Positions 34,454-47,059 of a DNA stretch of 64,000 nt are shown here, in pieces. Both the position numbers and the translations under genes were made by a program. The stretch is from the NCBI RefSeq assembly GCF_026230105.1, contig NC_079474.1, positions 28,534,294 to 28,598,293 on the forward strand, in the 5' to 3' direction. The notes beneath the pieces are model-generated. The model was not told the DNA's origin. It saw nothing but the letters and a program-made list of their open reading frames with translations, and ran no database searches. Source of the stretch: Diorhabda sublineata (Eukaryota > Arthropoda > Insecta > Coleoptera > Chrysomelidae). Positions within the stretch are counted from its first letter, which is position 1, and every line of letters begins with the position of its first letter.

Positions 34454-36469
34454 AAAAATTCGGTCAAATCCCCGACCCCACGGTCATGCACTCATGCCTT
34501 CTCCTTGTTAATCCCCAATATCAAGACTATCCACAAAGGACGATAAAAGCTAATCGAGTTTATGATAATATTTTGTCATACACAATTCTAAACAGCAATA
34601 TCAGCCTAATACGAGATGAACTTGAGCTATTTATACTTTGTCTCATCCAGAGTCAATTATTGCGAATTCCCTGACAAATGGCATCTATTATAATGGAGGG
34701 GAACAAAAACTTTTGTTGAACAGGCGTCAACAACGAAGCAGACTGATAATATTTATAATGAATGCGCAAGTGAGTTCCTTGTTATTGCAAAGTTATTGTT
34801 TCAGTTAAGATAGAATATTAATTCCTTGAACGGTAATTCTGTTATAAGTGGCGAAAGTTGGAAAAAAATGTTTAAAAAGTCATTTTTCTATTATATTAAT
34901 TTAATTATTTTCAGTTGTTTATATAAATTTTCTGTAGCACCAAAACTAACATATAAAAAGGAAGATTCTTATTTAGATATTTTAGTTTTATTGCGATGTA
35001 AAATTGTGTGCTGTTAAAATGCCGATGTCAACGTTAATGTATCAGATCTTTACACATTTCCATACCCAACCTATTCAAAGAACGGTTTTCTGTAACTGTA
35101 AATATTCTTGTTCTGAAAAATTTTCAAAGCACGTCCAAAACGAGCAATGGATTAAAAAGAATCAAACCTCCAGCGACCAGTGAAGACCAGTTCTTCGAGA
35201 TCAAAACATCGATTTTTTTAGAATTCTGCAATATCGTGGGTCGGAAGTAAATCGAACGTTCTATTTAATGGAGTACATTATTTGTGTGAAGTTAAAACAA
35301 ATATTTGGTGAGTGCTATTGTAACAAGTTATAATTGGGGAAGCTACAGGAATATATATTAATAAATACCTGTATAATAATATTGAACAAATTTTAATTTT
35401 ATCTAAAACAATGTATACTGTAAAATATTTCAGATTAATAATTCACAAAATTAAAAAGTACTAGATTTCTCAATAAAAAAATTCAAACTATTTAAACTAG
35501 GGATCTCTTCCCACTTACTATGTGGGAAGCAAAAAATAAATAATTCTGAAGTCTTGAGCGGTGTTCCATTGTTGTATTATCATAGACAAAAATGTATTTT
35601 TCGGAACTGGATCGTCCAGATTGATGATTATTGGCGATACGAGTGAGAAAACAGAATATTAATTTTCTTCCTTCAATACTTGTTCATAACAATTTTTCAA
35701 AACATCATTACCAAATCAATACCGCACTTTAAATAGGTAAACTATTATATTTACGTAGTATTTTTTTCATTTCTACAGCAATAACCACACAAAAGTACTG
35801 TAAAGTTTTTCAAATTTATTTACACTCTTTTTATCCGTGGGGTGAATTAATAAACACTGTCTCTTGCCTTCTAATTTTATTTACACACTATACAATACAC
35901 TCAACTAATAATAATTTACTTATAAATATCACTTAAATAATTTCTGTTATTATTTTCACTAATTCGTTCTTTTCAATACGATTATTTATTTAAAAGTTAC
36001 TAACGGCGTTTACACAAGTCATTTATATACCTAAATAAAATTCTACTGAGTTCTAGAATAAAAAGAAATAAAATAGACTTTCGTAGAAGAAATACTATAA
36101 ATAAACCGCTTGCTACTGAAAAATCATATAAAAATGTATTTTATAAAAAAATGTGAAAGACACCACCCGAAAAGCACTGCGCGAATTCACCGAATTTCTA
36201 TAATTCCATAGTAGCTGGATAGGGCTGGCCTAGGGAACCATTTTGCAAACTTGTTCGCAACAATACAGAGGCATTCTTGATGATTATTTTTTTAAGAATC
36301 TTGCAAATGTTGCTCGTTTTTCAATTTACAATTTGTAGCAACTTTGTGGGAATCGTTTCAGGAATGTTTATGTATCCAATTTTTATAAATGTTAATATAA
36401 AATGTTTTTTTAAAACTGGTATACGGGGAATTTTGTTTAATATTAGAGGATGCTAAGTTGCTTTAGCTA
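34454..36469. other. AT-rich intergenic DNA
   Basis: Short frames of about 60 codons occur but none has a recognisable motif. No structured repeat was seen. Confidence 0.3.
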
Positions 36470-37271
36470 TAACTAACTGGAATTCACAAAATATTTATTT
36501 TTCAACGTAATCCCTTTTCACCTCCATACACATTTCCCACCTATGTTCCCTACGCTTTTTATAATAAGAATCGTCAGGATCTTCAAAATAACCATTAACT
36601 GCCGAAATCACCTCTTCATTATTAGAGAATCTTTGATCACCGAGCCATTTTTTGATATCTGGCAACAGAAAATAATCCGAGGGGGCTAAATCTGGCAAAT
36701 GGGGTGCATGAGGTAACAATTCCAACTTTTATTCATTAATTTTGGCCATTGCAATAACGAATATGTGAGCTGGTGCTTTGGCTTGATGAAACAACACTTT
36801 CTTCTCAGCCTGCAGATGAAACGGTCTTTGCCTGGAGACGGTTCTCATTTTTCAGTCTATTGTTTTGATTGTTCTTTTCTTTCGGGCGTGAAGTGATGGA
36901 TCCACGTTTCATCTATGGTTATGAAACGTTGCAAAAATCGGCTTTATTTCTGCCGAACACTCGACGGAAACATTTTCATGATGCGGTTTTTATTCCATTG
37001 TGAACAAGCGCGGCACCCATCTTGCGCACAGCTTTCATATGTCCAAATTTTCAGTTAATATGTGATGTACCGTACTTTTTGAATTGCTTACAATGTCTGC
37101 TAGCTCGCGTAGTTTCAGTCGGCGATTATCCATTACCGCTTTGTGGATTTTATGCCAAACAAACTTGAACCATATGCTGTATAGATTGTGTACTCTTTAA
37201 AACAGTGGTATTTTTCAAGCAACTACCGCTATCTCTAGATTAGGCCAGGTATTTCTGGGACCATCCTGGTA
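36470..37271 (-). mobile_element. mariner copy, 5' terminal repeat still visible
   Basis: The C-terminus is open on the minus strand (36495-36725): LLPHAPHLPDLAPSDYFLLP with the third catalytic Asp context, then FSNNEEVISAVNGYFEDPDD and EMCMEVKRDYVEK. Further right the KAKTVSSAG, DETW and HTH (LREL.DIVSNSKSTVHHIL) segments are visible but frameshifted up to about 37160. The right end carries GGCCAGGTATTTCTGGGACC (37243-37262), an inverse of the left end of the 17949 copy, so it marks the element's 5' terminus. It is same-family as 14470, 17949 and 41345. Confidence 0.88.
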
Positions 37272-37994
37272 TATTTACGTTTTGCTTTTCATGCACTCCT
37301 AACCACTTCTATAGCATTTATGTACCTAGTTTTTATACTTTTCAATATCTACTCAATATTTGGGAATGATGAGTTGTGTTAGCTAGAATTAACAGAATTG
37401 TAGCAAACGGTCAGTGAACCATTTTTCAAAAAATGCCGCAATCATATCTACGTCTTAATCAGAACAGGATTGTAGAATGTGTTTAGGATATATTTGGTAT
37501 AAAACAATTTTTACTGTCAGCATAAGGAATTATTATTGTTTCGATGACTTATACAAAGAGATAGATGATATGGTAATACGGAATTAAAATAGTTAAATCT
37601 ATTTAATATTTTCTAGCTGATCTCTATACTTTATGCGCCATCTATTACTGGATAGTCACATCAGTAACTTCTAGGAATTAATTTAATAAAGAGCGCTAGT
37701 TCTTAAAAATATTATAGCAGTCTGTTATTCACAAGACCTTGAACCAGAAACAATTATTTAATAGGGACTGTATAGCCATCCGCTGAGCTATTAATTATTC
37801 TTTTGTTTTTAGGTAATTATTTTTTGATTCATATTCTTCAATATTCCATCGCAGCAATATTGATACTTGTGATCTTATCACAAATTAGATTGAATACTAT
37901 TTGGTTTATTGATAAGAAATCTAATAACTGAAGATTTTCTTTTTTTTAAAACAGATCAGATCATGATTATATATATTTAAAGTACTACAGGCCT
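37272..37994. other. AT-rich intergenic DNA
   Basis: No feature seen. Confidence 0.3.
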
Positions 37995-38935
37995 TTAGAG
38001 CCCATGACTTATTCCTCTTTTCTCATCGGTCTTCAAACGATTTCGCAATTTTTCTTCACAGGTTACGATTTTGTACTTTTGCTCTCCATTCGGTTCTACC
38101 TCGCTAATGTCCTTCAAAACTACATCCAATCATTTTTCTTTGGACTCCCCTCCTTCAATGGCCCTTTTTGAAAATCTATTTCCCGGCATTCTTTTAGTAT
38201 GCCCCAACCATATTACTATTGATGGGTATCTATAGAAATACCTCAATTCTTCGTTAATTGTTCTTCCCCCAAAAATTTTTCTCGACACCTTTCTCATATA
38301 ACCAGTTTTGTTCCTTCAGCCTTTGTTAAAACGCATGTTTCATTCACTTTTGTAACTGTTATATTCTAATTTTGGCAGCTCTTGATAACTCCTTTGATTT
38401 TATCATTTTACTTAATGATCTAATGGCTTTATTTCCTTTGGCTATTCTCTTAATTATTTCTGTCCGCTCTTCATTTTTATATGACAGGTATTCGAATTCA
38501 CAAACTTTTTCTATCTTATATTTCTTGCCCTCCTTACTTCATTTTCTCGTGGTTTAATTTTAATCCATAATTTTTGCAGCCTCTTCTGTTTACACAATGC
38601 TTTTTTCAGTTGTTTTGTTTGGGTTATTAAAGCATATGCAATTATTTGCTGTTTTTATTGATACCTGTGGTTTGTATCTTGTTATCTCGTCAAAATTTTT
38701 CCAACACCAGATTACAAGCCACTGTCGATATTGGATCTCCTCGTTTCAATCCCTTTTCAACCTTAAATTTGTCTGATACAATTCCAACAGTCGTTACTCT
38801 GCTAACTTCTCAATTTTTTTCGGAATTCCTAGTGGATTAAAGGCAGCATACATTTTATTTCTGTGTCATAAGCCTGCTTAAAATCTATAAACATAATGTG
38901 AAGGCATGGATTTCGCTCATAGCTTTTATCCATGA
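37995..38935 (-). pseudogene. LINE reverse transcriptase remnant, C-terminal two thirds
   Basis: Minus-strand reading from 38930 gives a motif A remnant followed by NKMYAAFNPLGIPKKIEKLAE, then LRLKRD.NEEIQYRQWL..WCWK, ANNCICFNNPN, KKYKIEKVCEFEYLSYKNEE (the FKYLG strand), KAIRSLSKMIKSKELSRAAK, and a C-terminal tail with VQRKMIG and RKIAKSFEDR. The motif order matches the LINE at 29960, but the subfamily looks different. No YADD survives. Stops occur in every frame. Confidence 0.75.
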
Positions 38936-39339
38936 TAGTTTTAAGTTAAGATTATAATTACTTTTTTATATAATATTTTTCCACAACTATTAATTGTTTT
39001 TTGAGCATATCATTCGAAACCATAGAAATAATACTAAAGATAGAGAGGATGTGGAATTGTACTACTGAAAGAGAGACAGAAGGTAACGATGTCATGGCGA
39101 TCCAATAAGAAGAGAGTAGAGAGAGATAGAGAGTGGTATATCAATGTTCTTACTCCCTCATGAAGAGTTCGGGACCTCTTGATAAGCTCTCTACATCGCT
39201 ATTTATATCGTAAATATTAGCTCTATGTTCGATAGACAGTGTATACGAAATATATAGATTATTTAAAATTATAGACATTTCAACTGTCACAAATTGTTTT
39301 AAAATTTGTAAATATAAATCATTATTAGTCCGTTGGCAT
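38936..39339. other. intergenic with (GA)-rich patch
   Basis: It contains a GAGAGA/TAGAGAG-rich purine patch (39030-39140). No gene was seen. Confidence 0.3.
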
Positions 39340-39475
39340 GAAGAAATTGTTCAGTATATTTATATATACTGAAATGAACAATCTACCAATCTCTGAAGAA
39401 GATAATTGGGTTAACAGAGCGTTCGTCAGACAGGACAATAATTGTGTAATAAACAGTATGCTCAGAGAGATTGAA
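39340..39475 (+). repeat. dispersed repeat with hammerhead-like core, decayed copy
   Basis: CTGAAGA (39393-39399), GATAAT-TGG-GTTAAC, then GCG-TT-CGT-C with AGACAG following is the same arrangement as at 5182-5220, and the tail AATTGTGTAATAAACAGTATG is shared. The GAAA block is mutated (AGA). Confidence 0.55.
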
Positions 39476-41029
39476 ATTTTACAAATAATTGGTAATGGGG
39501 ACCTGCCAGGGAAGTAATCATTGAGATCATATCCCTGATCTACTACTCTGATTAATCGATAGATAGAAAGGGAAGCTATTCAATGACCATCGAGATTCTG
39601 TTGATGTAAGGATGCGCCAATTCGGGACAGGGACATTTCAGGTAAACGAAAAGGTAGTCCAAGTACATAATACAACTAGTGACGGATTCATGAAGAATAT
39701 TACCTGGAATTTAGTACCTGATCCACTTTGTTAAGTTGGAAAATCCAAAAATAGAATAGAATTGCTAAATCCTTCAAGTTACGTTAGGTTAGGTTATATG
39801 ACCTAAATTCACAATTCTATAAATATATAGGACTGACATAGGAGAATATTTTTTTGGACAATGATTCAATTAATGACATAATTACATATGGATCTGAAAT
39901 AAATTTAAATTGTTTAAAAAGCTCAGCAGCATTTTACATGAATGACACATTCGAATACTGTCCAAAGTTCGTTTTCCAGTTGTTCACCATACATGGCGTT
40001 CTCAGTGAACGTTACATTCCGTTGATCTTTTGCCTTTTACCGAATAAGCTTCAAACATAATTAAAATCCCGAGTTGCATAATCTTCCTTCAAGAGTTGTC
40101 TTATCTTCATCTTCATCCACGATCACGAATTGGCACTTTATAATAGAAGTTAAAATTTTATGGCGGATTTTGAATTTATTTTTATAAGGGAATTAAAAAA
40201 GTTTTTGAGAAAAAACCAGCAAATATTGAAATACATATACGAATAAGAAATTAGTATAGAATAAGTCATTGGAAGTGTTCTAATCGTTTAGTCAAATAGT
40301 CAATAGACAACATTACGAGCATTTGCTTATCTGAAATAATAAGCGTCAATTATTTGGTTACATGTTTTCGATTCACTTCACTTTTTATTGTCTTGTAATT
40401 GATGAAAACATAAAAATCTAATATTTGGTAGTTACGCAATTACACACAACCTACAAACATAGCCATGAAAATGACAATAAAGCCGTCTAAGAAAGCCGAG
40501 GACTTCATGTTTCTAAACTGAGACATCCTGTGTACATTATTATTATATGCAAAATACGATTTGAGGAGAATTTGTCAAAAACATTCCAAGTTTCAGGAAT
40601 AACATTTCAAAATTGAAATGACATGAATATATAAATAAAACGGCTTTCGGTTGATTAGTTACTTCCGTACTTTTGTGAGTAAATATGTGAGTAAATAGTT
40701 GAGCCTGACCAAGGAAATAAATAATACCACGCTATGAGGTTATTGTTCTTTTTATTAAGGTTCATTTCTGCAAAGAGTTCAGAATACTAATTATGAACAT
40801 CTTTTATATACCACATTTTGAATTTGAATTTTTGAAGCAATAAATAGAAATTATCCAATTGTTTTAATGCGGGTGTAACTGTTTTAATTAAGAACTTGAA
40901 CGCATAATGCAATATTTATAATTTTTCAGTTCAATTTCAGATATTTTTTAAAATTTATATGTGCGCAAAATAATTTTAATTTAGATACTTTGTGTTATAG
41001 TAGAGCTCGAGCGACCACTCAATCAAGTT
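39476..41029. other. intergenic; two-unit TTAGG run
   Basis: A short TTAGG run lies at 39783-39794. A 68-codon frame at 39854-40060 has no motif. Otherwise AT-rich. Confidence 0.3.
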
Positions 41030-41300
41030 GTTTTAAAAAATGTCTCATCTCATTTTTGACTAAAGAACGATTAACAAAAACACAAATCAAAAATAGAATG
41101 AAGGTATTTTACGGTGACTGTGTGTGTCATTTTCAAGAATTAAAAATTGGTCCAAGTTCTTTCGCCGGAAACGAGAATCATTAGAAGAAGACCAATGTGC
41201 GGGAGGTCCTGTGACTATTCCAGAAAACACAATCTTAGTTGAAGAAATTTTTTAGTAGTAACAGGCCCATACGTGCCTAATGTCACTACATGAGCATTTA
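41030..41300 (+). pseudogene. mariner transposase N-terminus, second subfamily
   Basis: The plus strand reads FLTKERLTKTQIKNRMKVFY with GDC, then a LKIGPSSFAG linker, KKTNVREV, and after frame changes IPENTILVEEIF. This matches the first helix-turn-helix (L..G.T..QI..R...VYGD) and the linker of a mariner from a different subfamily than the copy that follows. It breaks off near 41300. Confidence 0.65.
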
Positions 41301-41344
41301 GATGCTTCGAATTATCAGCGCAGTGCAAAAGCAGCGTCGAGGGA

Positions 41345-41975
41345 AATGTTGTGAGTTACTCCAAAAATGTTGAAGTAAATCCACAAAGTGGTACTAGATA
41401 ATCGTCGACTGAAACTGCGCGAGCTAGCAGACATAGTAGGCATTTCAAAAAGTGCGGTACATCGCATATTAACTGAAAATTTGGACATATGAAACCTGTG
41501 GGCAAAATGGGTGTCGCGTTTGTTTGGAAATGTTTCACAGAAATAAAGCCAATTTTTACACCGTTTCATAATCATGAATGAAACTTGGGACCATCACCTC
41601 ACGCCCTAAACAAAAGAACAATCAAAACAATGGATTGAAAAAGGAAAACCATCTCCAAAGAAGGCAAATACCGTTCCATCTACAGGAAAGGTCATGGCGT
41701 CGGTTTTTTTGGGATGCGCGTGGGATCATTTTCATTGACTGTCTTAAAAAAGGAAAAACTATCAACGCGGGTATTATGCGAACTTATTGCAACAATTGAT
41801 TTGGCTTAGAAGAAAGTGTTGTTTCATCAAGACAATGCACTAGCTCCATTATTGAAATTGCCAAACCTAATGGAGTTAAATTTGTATTACTACCTCATGC
41901 ACCCCATTCGCTAGATTTAGCCCTATCCAAAAGTATTGTGTTTTCTTTGTTGGGCCAGGTACTTCTGGGACCTTC
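41345..41975 (+). mobile_element. mariner copy joined to its 3' terminal repeat by internal deletion
   Basis: The plus strand reads ELLQKC, VVLDNRRLKLRELADIVGISK-like, KSAVHRILTENLDI, then DETW-like MNETWDHHLTP, KQWIEKGKPSPKKANTVPST, GKVMASVFWDARGIIFIDC, LKKGKTINAG and FHQDNAL with the second catalytic Asp, VLLPHAPHSLDLA. It is then cut directly to GGCCAGGTACTTCTGGGACC (41944-41963), the family terminal repeat, so the last 80 or so residues are deleted. MNETW replaces MDETW: the first catalytic Asp is Asn. Confidence 0.85.
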
Positions 41976-42014
41976 CTCTACCTTACGCCCGTTAGTTTTT
42001 TATGAGAGAAACAT

Positions 42015-42165
42015 GTTGCCAAGTACTAAGCAACGTGGCGTCTTCAAACTTGGAACATTCGCTGAATAGATTGTGTACTTTCTAATATTTTTCAAGCAAC
42101 TACCTCCACTCTAGGTCAGGGAGGTACTTCTGGGACTATCCTCGTTATTGCGCGTATCATATATG
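42015..42165 (-). mobile_element. solo 5' end of the same mariner family
   Basis: ATAGATTGTGTACTTTCTAA and TTTTTCAAGCAACTACC followed by GGTACTTCTGGGAC match, in the same order, 37175-37262 at the 5' end of the minus-strand mariner there. No coding sequence follows. It is either a deletion derivative or part of a composite with the neighbouring plus-strand copy. Confidence 0.6.
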
Positions 42166-42322
42166 TAATAAATGGCTTCTAGGTAGGAACATTTGAAAAG
42201 TTTGAGATGTGGGTTTATCGTCGTATTTTAAAGTTGTTGATAGAGTTGCAAACACAGAGGTTATTGAGCATAAGAAAAAATTAAAAAATAGTCAACACTA
42301 TAAAGAGACATAAATTTTAATA

Positions 42323-42916
42323 CGAGAGGGTGCCCAAAAATAACCGAAATTATTTTTTAAATGCTATATATTTACAAAAAAACCTTATTCCATTGAAACT
42401 ACTCTCTCTTACAAGTAATACATTTGTCCCAGCGGTGCTTCCACTGTTCGAAACATTGTTTGAACTCATCTTTAGAGATGGCTGCAAGCTCCTGACTCGT
42501 TCTTTTCTTGATGTCTTCAATGTTTTCAAATCGCCGTCCTTTCGTACCGTTTTTCATGCGTGGAAACAAGAAAAAGTCGCACGGAGCCAGGTCAGGTGAG
42601 TAAGGTGCGTGGGGCAGCGGAACCATGTTATATTTAACCAAAAACTGGCTAACAGTGATGACTGAGAGAAAACCTCTATACTTTCTATATTACAACAGTT
42701 TCAGCAGCGTTTTTACCGAGTAGAAAACAAAATTTCACAGCGGCACAACAAAAAAACGAAGCAGCAGTGAAACAGCACTAGCAAAAACGGTCACTAGTGA
42801 CGAACAGCACTGAACTGGCGACGAGTTGCGCTAGACAGGCCCTAGCGGCAGAAATCAGTACTACAAAAGCTCCATCCATGGCAATGCTATTCCGGTTACT
42901 TTTGGGTACCCCCTCG
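42323..42916 (-). mobile_element. internally deleted mariner with intact ends and TA target
   Basis: The left end (TA)CGAGAGGGTGCCCAAAAATAACCG and the right end, inverse, (TA)CGAGGGGGTACCCAAAAGTAACCG are near-identical terminal repeats of about 28 bp flanked by TA (42321-42322 and 42917-42918). Inside, a minus-strand frame (42399-42641) keeps only the transposase C-terminus: VPLPHAPYSPDLAPCDFFLF, RFENIEDIKKRTSQELAAIS, FKQCFEQWKHRWDKCI. The rest up to the right end is GC-richer non-coding DNA. At 594 bp it has about half the normal length, the form of a non-autonomous derivative mobilised in trans. Confidence 0.88.
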
Positions 42917-42918
42917 TA

Positions 42919-43335
42919 CCTTGGTGATATGATCTCTGTAAGGTACGACATTCTTCACTTGGTATTGCAAGCCAACATAATGGGCAGATCGGAAAATCAA
43001 CAACTGAGCTATTCCACACAGCATTAAATCAAGTCAAACATGAGAGCCACGATCGATAACGGTCACAATACGAGAAGAAAAAGAGGTAGAATATTGAATG
43101 GATTTTATTTGGATGGAACTAACTAAAAAAATTATTGAAAAAAAATATTCGTTAGTAATCTTACCACACGAAACGTTGTCATTTTACTTGTCTATCTATC
43201 TATCTATTCTAGCTAAGAACTTGTTTTGGGCTAAGTATGTTTGATTGCGACAAGCCTTTTCTAAGATACAAGTTCTGAGGAATCAGATACTGGTAACTAT
43301 ATTCCAAGAGGATATATATGCTGATATGGAGAAAT
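42919..43335. other. intergenic; (TATC)n microsatellite
   Basis: A TCTA/TATC tetranucleotide run of about four units lies at 43190-43208. No gene was seen. Confidence 0.5.
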
Positions 43336-43339
43336 AGTG

Positions 43340-43560
43340 TGGTATTGTATCAAAGAGACAGACAACTGAGTTGCGTTGGTGGATACGTGAAGAGAACCAA
43401 GTACGACAGCTGGAAAATACTAGTGTGGATATTACCGGAACAAAGAAAAATGGGATGAAAACTCAGATCTCGGAAAGATGATTTGGTGCAAGCGATGACG
43501 CTCCGAGATTGGAAACAGGATATATGGTAAAAAAATGTTGAAAACGGAGGAGATGAGACA
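43340..43560 (+). pseudogene. possible LINE C-terminal tail
   Basis: RQLSCVGGYVKRTKYDSWKI and, after frame changes, TMTLRDWKQDIW resemble the R.LRWLGH..RM ... GRPR..W..D region at the end of RTE-type LINE proteins (compare 30590-30780). The match is weak. Confidence 0.35.
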
Positions 43561-43669
43561 GTTATGAAGAGTTTTGTTTCCGTGACATTATAACAGATGG
43601 AGAAGTCATTAATAAAAAAATTGTACTGATCACAATGTTTATGTTAACCGTTCATTAACACTACTGGTA

Positions 43670-43790
43670 AAATGTTCACCAGTCTCTGAAGATGATAACT
43701 TGGTTAGTTAGATAGTGTAATTTTGTGTGTAAACAGTATAATTCAATATAATTATCACCAACAGTTCCAGCAATTCCAACTTAAGAAATA
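43670..43790 (+). repeat. dispersed repeat with hammerhead-like core, deleted copy
   Basis: CACCAGTCT then CTGAAGA (43686-43692), TGATAAC-TTGG-TTA, after which about 18 bases containing GAAACG are missing, then AGATAGTGTAATT and the shared tail GTGTGTAAACAGTATAATTC. Confidence 0.55.
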
Positions 43791-44680
43791 TCGCCTCATG
43801 TAATATTCCATTTTTGAAATTATTACTAATTACATTTATTAGCGGGCTTAAGATCTGTTAAATAAACCGATCTAAATTTATCTCCAAAAAGACATTAGAG
43901 AAGGATTTAATTATAAATCTTTCCATTTCGGACAGCTATTCTTCATCTTAATGGTCGCATCAAAGGGAATGAAGTGTTTATAGTTCCTGAATTACCGACT
44001 GGCAATGTTTATAAATTAGTGTTGAACATTAACATGTTATCGGTATTGATATTTCAAGATTCGTACCTGTCGACGATGAAAATAGCTGTTGAATAATAAT
44101 GTAGTGGGCATACTTCCTGTTTTCGTTTCCTATCGTTTAGTTCCAGAATCTAATTAAATCCCACTTCATTTTTTTATGTAACAATTCATGGCGATATAAT
44201 TGTTCTCTATTAATTGCTTGTGATTTGATTATTTAATAAAATTGAACAATTTCCTCGCAACTAAAACAAAATTTTGAACAAAATATACCCTGTAGAACCA
44301 TGTAGTAGTAGGATTATTTCTGTCGACATTGGGGATGGTGGTAATAATTGATTCGTTGAAGTGGATTCGCAAACAACAGAATGATGAATTTAATAGGGGT
44401 TGCTTCTTTTATTCTATTTGTCTCAGCAATATACTGTTTCTAATTTCAACTACAACATTTTGTTATTTTAATGCTATTAGTATTTCATGCAGTTGATTCA
44501 TATCAAAGTGCAGTAAAAAACGGAATTGACCCTTCAACACTTTCGTCCAAATCTTTTCATAACTTTTGACTTATATAACGAGATAACGATTATAACGAGA
44601 AGACTGCATTAATTAATCAATCTATTGTACGTACCATGTTCATTTTTGAAAAAAATGTAAAAACACGTCAGACACTAGAT
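43791..44680. other. AT-rich intergenic DNA
   Basis: No feature seen. Confidence 0.3.
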
Positions 44681-44905
44681 CTATGATCTTAGATAACTTG
44701 GGAAGAAGTGCAATTGATCTGTATCTTTTCCCTTATGCAGAGGTATAATTTTTGCCGTATTAAGGTAATTTGGGAAAGTGCCATTTTGAAATGAAATGTT
44801 TATTAAAGTGGTAAGGTAATTTAATGTGCATTCGGGCAGATTAGAAAACCTTTTTAATGTAAGTCCATCAGTACCAGATGAGTACATATTTATTTTTAAT
44901 GTCAT
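44681..44905 (-). pseudogene. jockey/CR1-like reverse transcriptase fragment
   Basis: One minus-strand frame of 74 codons reads SSGTDGLTLKRFSNLPECTL, LINISFQNGTFPNYLNTAKI then IPLHKGKD, the conserved block SPGPDGI...LL.N.S...G.FP..WK.A.V.PI.KKG at the start of the reverse transcriptase domain of LINEs. It is only the finger region, with no active-site motif. Confidence 0.85.
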
Positions 44906-46186
44906 GAATTGTAATGCGAAGCTCTGCTAAAACTACGGGCATAAAGAAAACAATGAGTAAATTAGTAGTAGAGATTATATGCTCGACGAAGAAGTTTTAT
45001 TTCTTAGATCATTCACAATAGACCAACATTACGAGAATTAGCGAGTCTCCTATTAGAGACACATCTATTCAAGAAAATAAGTGGATAGATATTTAGATAA
45101 AAAAGTGTTGCGTACTAAATGCGGTATGCGGAAAAAAAAGGTTAACATTAAGTTGTAAAGATCTCCAAAGATTTACCAAATGTCTTATTATTGCCGCACC
45201 AAATCTTCATAATTATACTTTGAGCCCAACTGGAAATCACATTGTGTATTATAGAAATTTTATAAATGAACGTAATTTATTGATGATTCTGAAATTGTTT
45301 TAATAAAAATGACTGTGACTAATATGTAAGTTACTGCAACCAAAATCTTGTAAAAGTGATTAAGCTTCTAATGACAGTGTTTCGGTTTAGATACGTGAAT
45401 TGTTACGTTAAGCTACAAATCAAATTAAATGATAATCTTAAATTAATTAACATTTAGTCCTTAATTATGATACAATATGCAAATTGAGATTAATGGTGTT
45501 TTCTACTTATTTTACGATCACGATAACTTCAAATTCATAATAAGCAAATAAACCATAAATAGTATCATGAGAGTCGGCAGTTGTCAGTTATTACTAATTT
45601 ACCGAAACATTGTGAAATATAATTTCACATTTTAAAGCGGGTCATTCAAGCAGAGGTTCATAATTTAACAATAAAGATTAGATATTCCCATTAATCTGCT
45701 GCGGGTTGTTTACAGAAAGTAGATTTCATTGCCTCTATCATCATAACATACTTAATTATGAAGATTTTTCGAAATTTCTGCGTCTAAATTTAAATTTGGA
45801 AAGGTCGCAGTGGATTAGACCACGAGTCACCTCTTTAATATATATCAAGAGATATTTAGTAGTAGCAATGGGAAACGAAAAGATAAAAATTTGTTTGAAT
45901 TCAAGTGTATATACCAGAAGAGGATTATATTTTTATTATTACAAGATTTTTTATAAGTAGTTTGTATATTATAAAAATGGAAATATCTGGAATGAAAAGC
46001 TTGACCGGAGCCGGTTTATGTTGGGTATATCCCAAAAAACCGATTTTTCACTACTTTGAAAACATACTACCGTCTTCCTAGGCGAAATTTTCGCTGTGAT
46101 TGAATATGAATCAGCGCTACTTATTCGAATTCATAGAAACAGAGTAATTTAAATCTTGTCAGCATGAGCATGTCGGCTGAAACGTT
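44906..46186. other. AT-rich intergenic DNA
   Basis: An 84-codon plus frame (45706-45960) has no recognisable motif. Nothing else was seen. Confidence 0.3.
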
Positions 46187-46340
46187 GTGCAAAAAGTCTT
46201 ACAAATGAGTGGTGGCTACAAGGTCCCGATCGTTTGGATGCCCGGTCACTCGGACAACAACGGGAATTACAAGCATCATTCACCCGCTATACTGGCATCA
46301 GCAAAACCACCAATGGGCCCAGAACCCATTTTTGGTGTAG
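46187..46340 (+). pseudogene. LINE RNase H-domain fragment
   Basis: GGYKVPIVWMPGHSDNNGNY followed by KHHSPAILASAKPPMGPEPI resembles the C-terminal RNase H motif V.L.WVPGH.GI.GNE.AD.LA..GS of I/jockey-type LINEs, with GPEP also typical of the following linker. The final catalytic Asp position is lost. The rest of the open frame to 46552 has no recognised similarity. Confidence 0.6.
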
Positions 46341-47059
46341 CTGTTACATCTCTGAGTATTCTGCTCGTAAGAATAACTCTGCGAAGTTCAATAGTACAAG
46401 CGAAGGCATACATCAAGCAATCAATTGCTCCACTTGGTCATGGTAATCTAGAACGCCATATTGATATTGTAGAGATCCGAAATTCCGCTGGGGTGTGGAG
46501 GACAGAGAAATTGATGCTCACATCATCGGTGAATGATCAGTACATACACTAGGACAAACCCAACAGTTTCCTAGTAACATTAAGGTAAGGGTCAACCCAA
46601 AATATCTGAATAACTTTACAAAGGACATCGATCTTTGTTAGTTTCTAGTGGAGCTATCAAGAGAGCTATGTGCTCAATGCTTTATGACCGACCACTATGT
46701 TACGAATATGAGACAAATAAACGAAAATATAGCAATCATATTGGGTTAATTATATATTTCGTGCTAGATGGAAACTAGGTGAATTACACACACTATTTGA
46801 GTTGTATCGAATACTTATTGTGAGAAGAATCTTTGAACATATGTCATACTACTGCATTCCCTTTATTTCAATACTCTCCTTCATTAGGGGGAAGCACGAA
46901 TTTCAAAGCAGCAGTCAATACTCCAAGAGTTGTAAAAATTTTACCACGAGCTTGTGCTTTGCTCCTTTGGTACAGTTTTGGCAATACGTAAACCATGGCG
47001 AGTGGCATCTTGCCTAAGGTAAATCGGCATCAACCCAAACCAGCACACTTGAAAACTAT
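46341..47059. other. unassigned; probably decayed LINE sequence
   Basis: It lies between the RNase H block and the zinc-knuckle block of what may be one LINE copy. No motif of its own was recognised. Confidence 0.3.
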
